Below, one piece after another: positions 26,302-34,715 of a DNA stretch of 64,000 bases. The translations under genes and the position numbers were made by a program. The stretch covers positions 1 through 64,000 of the forward strand of contig NZ_JBHTCX010000008.1 of NCBI RefSeq assembly GCF_042666875.1. Direction: 5' to 3'. Position 1 is the first letter of the stretch, and each line of letters starts with the position of its first letter. The notes beneath the pieces are model-generated. The model did no database searches and had not been told where the DNA came from. It worked only from the letters and a program-made list of their open reading frames with translations. The stretch comes from Brachybacterium sp042666875 (GTDB taxonomy: Bacteria > Actinomycetota > Actinomycetes > Actinomycetales > Dermabacteraceae).

Positions 26302-26480
26302 CGGGACATGGTGCCACGGCGCCCCGGGCATCCCGGGGCCCGCTGCGGCGCCCGGCGCGGATCACGCCGGTGCGCACGCTCAGAAGCCGTCGCCGGATCG
26401 ACTAGTATCCATCCGCAGCGATACGACGCCGGGACGGTCCGGGGCGGCCGGTCGGCACGCCACCGCGGAAGGGGATCACG

Positions 26481-29138
26481 ATCAGCTCGCCCAGCGATCC
26501 CCCGACCCCGCGTCGCGGTGGCCGGCGAGCCCGCCCGCTGAGCGAGGAGGAGCTGGCCCGCCAGCGCGCGATCGCCGACGCACTGGCCGCCGAGGCCGCG
26601 GCGAAGGAGGCCGCGGCGAACGACGACGGGCACCGGGGAGAGGAGCGGCCCGCCGCAGCCCCGGTCGATGATCTCGAGGACTGGCTCCAGGATCCGGCAC
26701 CGACGTCGGCAGAGCTCCCGTCGGCGGACGCCGCACCCGCCTCGGACCTGTCGGAGTGGACCACCGGCCCCCTGCCCTCGGAGACCTCCTCGCTGGAGGA
26801 CTGGCTGCAGGGCCCCATCGAGCTGCACGCCGAGCGGGAGGCGGAGGACGCCTGGTCCACCGCGGGCTCGGTCTCCGGGACCTGGCAGCCCTACGGTCAG
26901 AGCGCCCGCTCGCGCACTCAGCAGGCAGGCCCCGCCGGTGCCGCCGCCCCCGCCCCGTCGGACGTCCCCTCGGCCCCGGCCGGCGCCGAGCCCACCCGGA
27001 CCGGCGGGACCGAAGCCGGAGAACCCACCGAGACCCCGCGCTCGAGGCCCGCTTTCCGCCGCGAGCTGCACGGCCTGCGCGCGGTCGCCCTGGGTCTGGT
27101 CGCGATCTACCACATCTGGCTCGGCCGGGTCTCCGGCGGCGTCGACGTCTTCCTGTTCCTCTCGGCCTTCTTCCTCACCGGCACCTTCGTGCGCCGTCTC
27201 GAGAGCGGCCGGCCGCTGGCGATCCCGCGCTACTGGCTGCACACCTTCAAACGGCTGATGCCGCCCGCAGCGGTGACGATCCTGCTGACCCTCGGCGGCA
27301 CCGCCGCCTTCCTGCCCTCCTCGCTGTGGCCGACGGTGATGCAGGAGGCCGTGGCCTCCGCGGCGTACGTGCAGAACGCGCTGCTGGTGTTCCTGCAGGT
27401 CGATTACCACGCCCGGGACGCGGGCGGGGCCTCGCCGCTGCAGCACTTCTGGTCCCTCAGCGTCCAGGGGCAGGCGTTCGTGGTGTGGCCGCTGCTGTTC
27501 CTGCTCGTGCTGCGCCGGGCACGGCGCGGCAGGCCCGTGCGCCGCCCGCTCGCGGCCGTGCTGCTGCTGATCGGCGCGGCCTCGCTGACCTGGTCGGTCC
27601 TGTCCACCCAGTCCCAGCAGCAGATCGCCTACTTCGACACCGCGGCGAGGCTGTGGGAGTTCGCCGCCGGGTCGCTGCTCGCCGTCGCGCTGCCGGCCCT
27701 GGATCGTGCCACCGGGGCGACGCGCCCCGAGGACGGGCAGTCCCCGCGCCTGGGCGCCCTGCGCGCGCTGGCCGGCTGGGCGGGCATCGCAGGGCTGCTG
27801 GCCGTCGGCCTGGTGCTGGATGTCTCGACCATGTTCCCCGGCTGGATCGCGATCGTGCCGCTGGCCGCGGCGGCCGTCGTGGTGGTCGCCGGGTACTCCG
27901 GCCGGCGCTGGGGTGTGGATGCGCTGCTCTCCACACGCCCCGCCGCCTTCGTCGGCGACATCTCCTACGCGCTGTATCTCCTGCACTGGCCGGTGCTGGT
28001 GATGTGGCTGCACTACAGCGGTCAGGACCGCGCCGGACTGCTGGACGGGCTCGCGGTCCTCGCCGGCGCGATCCTGCTGGCCTGGCTCGTGACCCGGATG
28101 GTCGATGCCCCGGTGCGCCGCTCACGGTGGCTCGAGGCGCGGCCGTGGCGGGCGCTGACCGCGGTCGCCGCCAGCTTCGCGCTGGTGCTCGCGGGCGCGG
28201 GCGGCTGGTGGCTGGCGCTGGATCAGGGCCGCAGCCAGGAGCCGACGGCCGCGGCCACCACCGAGGTCCCCGCCGACGAGATCGCCACCGAGGCCCCCGC
28301 CGAGATCCTCCCCCACGGCTACCAGCTCGGCTCCCAGTGGCCGGATCTCCCGGAGCCCTGCGCCGGCCCCTGGGAGCCGAGCAGCGAGCACCACAACGTG
28401 CGCTGTCAGCAGCTGCTGCCGGCGGACGCTGAGCCGACGGGCACGATCGTGGTGGTCGGCAGTTCGCACTCCCGTCAGTTCATCCCGGCGCTGATCCCCT
28501 ACGCCCAGGAGCACGATCTGCAGGTCGTGAACCTCTCCATGGACGGCTGTCCGTTCATCGTGGGAGAGCCGCGCGGGGCCTACTGCCGTGGCTACGAGGA
28601 CTATGCGCTGGCCTACATCGACCGGGTCTCCCCCGACACCGTGCTGACCGCACTGACCCAGACCAGCGCCGAGGAGCAGGAGGTCATGCCTCCTGGGAAG
28701 GAAGCGGCCGTGCAGGCGCTGCTGGATCGCGGGATCGACGTGCTCGGGGTCCGCGACACCCCCCGCTGGGAGCACGACCAGTACCAGTGCGCGGAAGAGA
28801 TCATCGAGGACGGCGGCACCCCGGCCGACGCCGACGAGGCCTGCGGCGCCGACGTCGGGACCAAGCTCGCCCCCGAGAACCCCGCCGCCTCGCTGGCCGA
28901 GCTCACGCCCGGGACGGAGGAGCCGAGCGACGGGAGCGAGGGGAGTGACCCGACGGAGCCGGCAGAGGTCATCATGCTCGACTTCACCCCGGAGATCTGC
29001 CCCGACGGCCGCTGCCCACCCGTGCTCGGCGAGTCCTACGTGTACATGGACGACAGCCACCTCACGCGGACGTTCGTCGAAGGGGTCCTGGTGGCACCCA
29101 TGACACGGCAGCTCGAGGAGCAGGCCACCGCACCCTGA
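26481..29138 (+). CDS. Acyltransferase-3/SGNH protein (OatA-type), paralogue 1
   Basis: A polytopic O-acyltransferase that probably acetylates a wall or surface glycan. The reading frame holds an N-terminal disordered acidic region with two LEDWLQ units, the acyltransferase-3 membrane domain (opening RRELHGLRAVALGLVAIYHI, then SGGVDVFLFLSAFFLTGTF), and an extracytoplasmic SGNH domain with Ser in GSSHSRQ and a DxxH in DDSHLT. No ATG, GTG or TTG lies in frame between the TAG at 26403 and GTG 27189, which is inside the membrane domain. ATC at 26481, six bases after GGAAGGGG, is the best start, giving about 885 aa. A conservative call would begin at 27189. Divergent from tgt. Confidence 0.8.
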   Translation: MSSPSDPPTPRRGGRRARPLSEEELARQRAIADALAAEAAAKEAAANDDGHRGEERPAAAPVDDLEDWLQDPAPTSAELPSADAAPASDLSEWTTGPLPSETSSLEDWLQGPIELHAEREAEDAWSTAGSVSGTWQPYGQSARSRTQQAGPAGAAAPAPSDVPSAPAGAEPTRTGGTEAGEPTETPRSRPAFRRELHGLRAVALGLVAIYHIWLGRVSGGVDVFLFLSAFFLTGTFVRRLESGRPLAIPRYWLHTFKRLMPPAAVTILLTLGGTAAFLPSSLWPTVMQEAVASAAYVQNALLVFLQVDYHARDAGGASPLQHFWSLSVQGQAFVVWPLLFLLVLRRARRGRPVRRPLAAVLLLIGAASLTWSVLSTQSQQQIAYFDTAARLWEFAAGSLLAVALPALDRATGATRPEDGQSPRLGALRALAGWAGIAGLLAVGLVLDVSTMFPGWIAIVPLAAAAVVVVAGYSGRRWGVDALLSTRPAAFVGDISYALYLLHWPVLVMWLHYSGQDRAGLLDGLAVLAGAILLAWLVTRMVDAPVRRSRWLEARPWRALTAVAASFALVLAGAGGWWLALDQGRSQEPTAAATTEVPADEIATEAPAEILPHGYQLGSQWPDLPEPCAGPWEPSSEHHNVRCQQLLPADAEPTGTIVVVGSSHSRQFIPALIPYAQEHDLQVVNLSMDGCPFIVGEPRGAYCRGYEDYALAYIDRVSPDTVLTALTQTSAEEQEVMPPGKEAAVQALLDRGIDVLGVRDTPRWEHDQYQCAEEIIEDGGTPADADEACGADVGTKLAPENPAASLAELTPGTEEPSDGSEGSDPTEPAEVIMLDFTPEICPDGRCPPVLGESYVYMDDSHLTRTFVEGVLVAPMTRQLEEQATAP

Positions 29139-29157
29139 CCGTGAGAACATATGCGGA

Positions 29158-31197
29158 ATGTGGACCGACGTGATCCCCGGGGTGCTCGTCGCCGCCGCGC
29201 TGTTCGTGATCCCGGGAGCGGCGGTGCTGCTGTGCTGCCGCGCCGCCGTGCCGACCGCGCTGGTGGGAGCGCCGGCGGTCTCACTCGGGGTGATCGCCCT
29301 CTCGGCGCTGGCAGCAGGAGCCCTCGACGCGTTCTGGCACGTGACGTGGGTCGTCGGCGCCACGCTCGTCTGCGCGGCGGCGTGCGCGCTGTGGTTCTGG
29401 GCGACGCCGTGGGGACGCCGTACCCCGACCTGGTCGATCCTGCCCGGGACCGCCGCGCTGCAGTACTTGGGCGGCCAGGTCATCGCCTCGGTGTTCATGG
29501 TGCCGCTGTACTTGAGCGTGTTCGTCGAGCCGAGCACGATCGCCCAGCGCTTCGACAACGCCTTCCACCTCAACGCGATCGAGGCGATCCAGCGCACCGG
29601 GGAGGCGACCCCGTTCGCGACCGGCGCACTGCTGCGCGGCTCGATCTACCCCAATGGCTGGCACACTGCCGCCGCGCTGGTCCAGGACCTCAGCGGCCTC
29701 GACCTGGCCCCGGCCGTGCATTCCCTCGCCCTCATCACGGTGCTCGCGGCGTGGCCGATGAGCATGTGGCTGCTGCTCGAGGTGCTGGTGCGGCCTTCTC
29801 CCGCGGTCCGGCTGCTGTGCGGCCCGCTGCTGCTCGCCTTCCCCGGGTTCCCACTGGTGCTGATCGATTGGGGACTGGTCTACCCCACCATCCTCGGTCT
29901 CGCCGTCGTCCCTGCGCTCTCCGCCGCCCTGCTCCACATGGTGCTGCGGCGCACGCTGCTCACGGCGCCCGTCCAGACCTGCCTGATCGTGGTCCTGTCC
30001 GGGATCGGTGCAGGCATGGCCCACCCCGGTGGCACCCTGGCAGGGCTGATCCTGGTGCTGCCCATTCCCGCTGTGCTCCTGGCGCGCCACCTGGAGACGA
30101 TGCTGCGGGCTCCGCGCGACGAGGTCGACGCCGGGGCACGTCATCTCGACCCGTCCCGGGACCGCGGGGCGAGGACGCGCGTCGATGTGGTCTGGGCCGT
30201 GCTGCTCGGCGCCGTCTGCGCGGCGATCGTCCTGCTGTGGCTGACGCTCACCCCCTCGACCGCGACCGCTCCCTGGGATCCGTTCCAGTCGAGCCCGCAG
30301 GCGATCGGGGAGGCCTTGGTCGGCGGCGCGATGGGACGGCCGACGCTTCTCGTGGTGTCCCTCCTGTGCGGGATCGGGCTCGTCGGTGCGCTGGTCAGCA
30401 GGGCGCGCGGCGGCCGGGATCGGCTGGTGATGCTGGCCCTGATCGGCCCCGCCGCCGTGTACTGGGCCTCCTCGGCCTCCACGGACGACTTCTGGCGCGA
30501 TCTGCTCTCCGGCTACCTCTATCGCGACAACTTCCGCACGGCCGCCGCGCTCACTCTGGCGGCGGTGCCCGTGGCAGCGATGGGGCTGGAGATCCTGGCC
30601 CGCGGGGTCCGACGCGCCGTGGACGGCCTTGCCGGGGATTCCGGGCGCGGCCCGGCTCGAGTGCTCTCCTCCACCGCGGCCGCCGTGATCGTCGGTCTCC
30701 TCGGCTCGACGGCCCTGGCATGGCACGTCTCCGCGAACGAGCAGGTCCGCGCGCAGTTCGACCACGCCTCGGACGCGTATCGCACGTGGGAGACCTCCGA
30801 TCTGGTCTCCGAGGACGAGTTCCGCATGTTCGAGGAGCTGCCGGATCATGTCGAGGAGGACGGGTACGTCATCGCCGATCCCTGGGAGGGGGGCGGCCTG
30901 GTCTACGCCTTCGCCGACCGCGATGTGAGCCGGTTGTACATGACGGTGCGCCGGACCCCGGAGGAGAAGTACCTCGATGCGAACTTCGAGGACGTCGCCA
31001 CGGATCCGAGGGTCTGCGAGGCGCTGCCGGAGGACCGGCCGCTGTACTACCTCGACCTCGATGACCACCGGCTGGGCAGGGACGATCCCGCCGTGTCCGG
31101 CTATCTCGGCTACCAGGACATCACCGAGGACACCCCGGGCTTCGATCTCGTGCACGCCGTCGGCGAGGTGCGCCTCTACGAAGTCGACGCCTGCTGA
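29158..31197 (+). CDS. Polytopic membrane protein, DUF6541-like
   Basis: A 679-aa protein with about 12 membrane helices and a large C-terminal extracytoplasmic part. The loop with RFDNAFHLNAIEAI and GSIYPNGWHTAAALV between early helices resembles the acidic first loop of GT-C glycosyltransferases, as in the actinobacterial DUF6541 family. That makes a lipid-linked sugar transferase plausible but unproven. It starts 19 bases after the first acyltransferase gene and is probably in the same operon. Confidence 0.7.
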   Translation: MWTDVIPGVLVAAALFVIPGAAVLLCCRAAVPTALVGAPAVSLGVIALSALAAGALDAFWHVTWVVGATLVCAAACALWFWATPWGRRTPTWSILPGTAALQYLGGQVIASVFMVPLYLSVFVEPSTIAQRFDNAFHLNAIEAIQRTGEATPFATGALLRGSIYPNGWHTAAALVQDLSGLDLAPAVHSLALITVLAAWPMSMWLLLEVLVRPSPAVRLLCGPLLLAFPGFPLVLIDWGLVYPTILGLAVVPALSAALLHMVLRRTLLTAPVQTCLIVVLSGIGAGMAHPGGTLAGLILVLPIPAVLLARHLETMLRAPRDEVDAGARHLDPSRDRGARTRVDVVWAVLLGAVCAAIVLLWLTLTPSTATAPWDPFQSSPQAIGEALVGGAMGRPTLLVVSLLCGIGLVGALVSRARGGRDRLVMLALIGPAAVYWASSASTDDFWRDLLSGYLYRDNFRTAAALTLAAVPVAAMGLEILARGVRRAVDGLAGDSGRGPARVLSSTAAAVIVGLLGSTALAWHVSANEQVRAQFDHASDAYRTWETSDLVSEDEFRMFEELPDHVEEDGYVIADPWEGGGLVYAFADRDVSRLYMTVRRTPEEKYLDANFEDVATDPRVCEALPEDRPLYYLDLDDHRLGRDDPAVSGYLGYQDITEDTPGFDLVHAVGEVRLYEVDAC

Positions 31198-31241
31198 TCC
31201 TGAGTCCACGAGGATCCTCCGCTCGATGGTTCAATGAACGA

Positions 31242-32582
31242 ATGACCTCCTCCTCCCTCTCCTCCGTCGCCCCGTCCCGGCCCGCCCGCGCCGCCGCCCT
31301 CGACCTCGGGGAGTTCGTCACCGCCTCCCCGTCGAGCTACCACGCCGCGGCGGAGTCGGCCCGCCGGCTCGAAGCGGGGGGCTTCACCCGCCTGGAGGAG
31401 ACGGCCGCCTGGAGCGCCGAGGACGTGATCGGCGACCGCTACGTCATCCGTGACGGCTCGATCATCGCGTGGTCCGCGGCCGACGGCACCGACGTCGACA
31501 CCCCGTGGCGGATCGTCGGCTCCCACACCGATTCCCCCGCGCTGAAGCTGAAGCCGGACCCGCAGCTGGGTGCCGAGCGTCTGGCCCAGGCCGGCGTGGA
31601 GGTCTACGGCGGCCCGCTGCTGAACTCGTGGCTGGACCGGGAGCTGCGACTGGCCGGGCGACTCGCCCTGGCCGACGGCTCCACCGTGCTCGTGCAGACC
31701 TCGCCCATCCTGCGGATCCCGCAGCTGGCGGTGCACCTGGACCGCGCCGTGAACACCGACGGGCTCCGGCTCGACCCCCAGCGGCACATGCAGCCGATCC
31801 TCGGCCTGGGCCCGCTGAACGTGCTCGACGTGCTGCTCCAGCACGCACGGGCCGACGGCCATCGGCTCCACCTCGAGGACATCGTCGGCTTCGACGTGGT
31901 CACCGTGGACGCCCAGCCGCCCGCCCTCTTCGGCGCCCGCGAGGAGTTCCTCGCCTCGGCGAGGCTGGACAATCTCACCTCCGTGCACGCCGAGACGGAG
32001 GCCCTGCTCACCACCGCCCGGGAGCATCGGGGGTTCGCTGCGGACCACGAGGCGCCGATCGCGCTGATGGTCGCCAACGACCACGAGGAGGTCGGCTCCG
32101 CCAGCCGCTCCGGCGCCGCCGGCCCCTTCCTCGAGGACGTGCTGGTGCGCATGCACGCCGCCATCGGCGGGGACGAGGCCTCCCGTCGTCGCGCCTTCGC
32201 CTCCTCCATGGTGCTCTCGGCCGATGCCGGCCACGCCGCCCACCCCAACTACCCCGAGCGCCACGACCCCGTCTCCCGCCCGCGCCTGGGTGAGGGTCCG
32301 ATCCTGAAGATCAATGCCCAGCAGCGGTACGCGACCGACGGCGTCGGCATCGCCGCCTTCGCCGCCGCCTGCTCGCACGCGGGGATCCCGTACCAGCAGT
32401 TCGTCTCGAACAACGCCATGCCGTGCGGCTCGACGATCGGCCCGATCACGGCCACCCGGCTGGGCATGACCACCATCGACGTGGGCATCACCCTGCTGTC
32501 CATGCACTCCGCGAGGGAGATGTGCGCGAGCACCGACCCGCTGCTGCTGCAGCAGGCGTGCGCCGCGTTCCTGCGCGGCTGA
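31242..32582 (+). CDS. M18-family aminopeptidase
   Basis: A cytoplasmic zinc aminopeptidase of 446 aa that removes acidic or other N-terminal residues from peptides. Metal-binding and catalytic motifs of family M18 are seen: GSHTDSPALKLKP (about residue 90), NDHEEVGS (about 280), DAGHAAHPNYPERHDP (about 330) and SMHSAREMC near the end. It sits between the DUF6541-like gene and the second acyltransferase gene, with 15 bases to the latter. Its link to the surface genes is probably only positional. Confidence 0.92.
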   Translation: MTSSSLSSVAPSRPARAAALDLGEFVTASPSSYHAAAESARRLEAGGFTRLEETAAWSAEDVIGDRYVIRDGSIIAWSAADGTDVDTPWRIVGSHTDSPALKLKPDPQLGAERLAQAGVEVYGGPLLNSWLDRELRLAGRLALADGSTVLVQTSPILRIPQLAVHLDRAVNTDGLRLDPQRHMQPILGLGPLNVLDVLLQHARADGHRLHLEDIVGFDVVTVDAQPPALFGAREEFLASARLDNLTSVHAETEALLTTAREHRGFAADHEAPIALMVANDHEEVGSASRSGAAGPFLEDVLVRMHAAIGGDEASRRRAFASSMVLSADAGHAAHPNYPERHDPVSRPRLGEGPILKINAQQRYATDGVGIAAFAAACSHAGIPYQQFVSNNAMPCGSTIGPITATRLGMTTIDVGITLLSMHSAREMCASTDPLLLQQACAAFLRG

Positions 32583-32597
32583 GACCGCCCCTGCCCG

Positions 32598-34715
32598 ATG
32601 ACTGCACCCGCGATCACCAGCGCCTCCCGGGAGGCTCCCGCCGCCACCCACGCCGGCCGCTTCCGCCCGGAGCTGCACGGACTGCGCGGCCTCGCGATCG
32701 GGCTCGTCGTCCTCTACCACGTGTTCTTCGACCGGGTCTCCGGCGGGGTGGACGTGTTCCTCTTCCTCTCCGCGTTCCTGCTGGTGGGCACGTTCCTGCG
32801 CAAGGTGGACCGCGGTGAGCCCGCGCGCCCGGCGGCGTACTGGGCGCGCACGTTCAAGCGTCTGCTGCCGCCGACGGCGGTGGTCTCCCTGGCCACGCTC
32901 GGCGGCGTGTACCTCCTCCTGCCGCCGGAGCGCTGGATGCCGGCGCTCACCGACGCGATCGGTTCGCTGCTGCACGTGGAGAACTGGGTGCTGGTCCAGC
33001 GCGGGGTGGACTACTACGCGGCCGACGACTCCGGCAGCTCGCCCTTCCAGCACTTCTGGTCCCTGTCGATCCAGGGCCAGGTGTTCCTGCTGTGGCCGCT
33101 GCTGATCGCCGCGGCCGTGCTGGTCGCGCGCCGGCTGGGCCGCTCGCCGCGGACCGTGCTCGCCGTCGTGTTCTCCCTCGTGCTGGTGGCCTCCTTCGCC
33201 TGGTCGGTGCATTCCACGGCGACCCAGCAGGAGGTCGCCTACTTCGATACCGCGGCGCGCCTGTGGGAGTTCGCCGCGGGGTCCCTGCTGGGACTCGCCC
33301 TGCCGCAATGGGAGCAGTGGCGGGCACGACGCACGGCACGCAGGTCCCACCGGGCCGGGGGCCCGGCGCCGGAGCGCACCGCGGTGTGGGTGCTCGCCGG
33401 CTGGGTCGGGATCATCGCGCTGGTCGCCTGCGGCCTGCTGGTCGACGTGCAGGGGGCGTTCCCGGGCTGGATCGCCGCCTGGCCGCTGGCCGCCGCCGGG
33501 CTGGTCCTGGTCTCCGGAACCACCGGGCACCGGTTCGGCGTGGACCGCGTGCTCTCGACCCGGCCCGCCGCGTGGCTGGGAGACGTCTCCTACGGCCTCT
33601 ACCTGGTGCACTGGCCGCTGCTGGCGCTGTACCTGGCGACGACCGGAAAGCCCCGCGCCGGGATCGCCGACGGGCTCGCGCTGATCCTCGCCTCGCTGCT
33701 GCTGGCCTGGCTGCTGACCCGTCTGGTCGACGCCCCGATCCGGCGCTGGCCCTGGGCCGGCGCTCGGCCGTGGCGCGCCGGGCTGGTCGCCGCGACCTGC
33801 CTGGTCCTCGGCCTCGCCCCGGTGGCCGGCGCGCAGCAGTACCTGCTGGGCCAGCAGCGCGAGGCGGAGGCCCGGGCCGTGGCGGACAATCCCGGTGCGC
33901 GGGTTCTCGAGCCCGACTACACCCCGCATCCCGATGCGGACCCCGATGCCGAGGTTCTGCCCACGGCCGCCCTGGCGAGCAAGGACTGGGTCAGCGGTGA
34001 GGAGAAGTGCACCGGCGATCTGGCCCCTGCCGCCGGGGAGGCGGAGCAGCTCGATGCCGCCTGCCGCGTGGTCCCCGGTGATCCCGGCGAGCCCGTGCTC
34101 GTCTCCGTCGGGGACTCCCGGATGGAGCAGTTCTCCGCCTCCCTCATCGCGCTCGCCCAGAAGCACGGGTGGACGGTGGTGACGCTCTGGAAGGGCGGGT
34201 GCACCTACGCCCCCTACACCTCCCTCTCCGCCGAGTGCGACGCCTTCGGGGACGCCGCCCACGAGTACCTCCTGCGCACGCAGCCCGAGGCAGTCGCCGC
34301 GGCCACCACCGCCTACGGCCGCGACGGCAGCGAGAGCGTGCTCGAGGGCACCGATCGAGCCGTCTCGGAGCTCACCGGTGCGGGCAGCGCCGTGATCGCG
34401 GTGCGCGCCCTGCCGCGGCTGGAGGTCGACCCGGCGGCGTGCGTCGCCGAGCACGGCGCCGATGCCTCCGAGTGCGCTCGCCCGCTGCCCGCACCGCTGG
34501 CCGAGGACCGTCCGGACGCCGCCCTCCTGGAGGCGGCCGGCGAGGAGGTCCACGCCGTGGATCCGAACCCGCTGGTCTGTCCCGAGCAGGTATGCACCCC
34601 GGTGGTCGGCAACGTGCTGGTCTCCCTGGACCGCGACCACCTCACGGGCACCTACGCGGAGTCCATGCAGACCGGCATCGACGCCCAGCTGCGGGACGCG
34701 GGCTTCTCCTGGTGA
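32598..34715 (+). CDS. Acyltransferase-3/SGNH protein (OatA-type), paralogue 2
   Basis: A 705-aa paralogue of the gene at 26481. The short N-terminus leads into the membrane domain (RPELHGLRGLAIGLVVLYHV, SGGVDVFLFLSAFLLVGTF), about ten helices, then an extracytoplasmic SGNH domain from about residue 440. The nucleophile Ser sits in GDSRMEQ, where the usual His after Ser is Arg, and the C-terminal pair is in DRDHLT. The family moves acyl groups across the membrane and onto glycans such as peptidoglycan. The next paralogue starts within its stop codon, so the two are translationally coupled. Confidence 0.9.
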   Translation: MTAPAITSASREAPAATHAGRFRPELHGLRGLAIGLVVLYHVFFDRVSGGVDVFLFLSAFLLVGTFLRKVDRGEPARPAAYWARTFKRLLPPTAVVSLATLGGVYLLLPPERWMPALTDAIGSLLHVENWVLVQRGVDYYAADDSGSSPFQHFWSLSIQGQVFLLWPLLIAAAVLVARRLGRSPRTVLAVVFSLVLVASFAWSVHSTATQQEVAYFDTAARLWEFAAGSLLGLALPQWEQWRARRTARRSHRAGGPAPERTAVWVLAGWVGIIALVACGLLVDVQGAFPGWIAAWPLAAAGLVLVSGTTGHRFGVDRVLSTRPAAWLGDVSYGLYLVHWPLLALYLATTGKPRAGIADGLALILASLLLAWLLTRLVDAPIRRWPWAGARPWRAGLVAATCLVLGLAPVAGAQQYLLGQQREAEARAVADNPGARVLEPDYTPHPDADPDAEVLPTAALASKDWVSGEEKCTGDLAPAAGEAEQLDAACRVVPGDPGEPVLVSVGDSRMEQFSASLIALAQKHGWTVVTLWKGGCTYAPYTSLSAECDAFGDAAHEYLLRTQPEAVAAATTAYGRDGSESVLEGTDRAVSELTGAGSAVIAVRALPRLEVDPAACVAEHGADASECARPLPAPLAEDRPDAALLEAAGEEVHAVDPNPLVCPEQVCTPVVGNVLVSLDRDHLTGTYAESMQTGIDAQLRDAGFSW

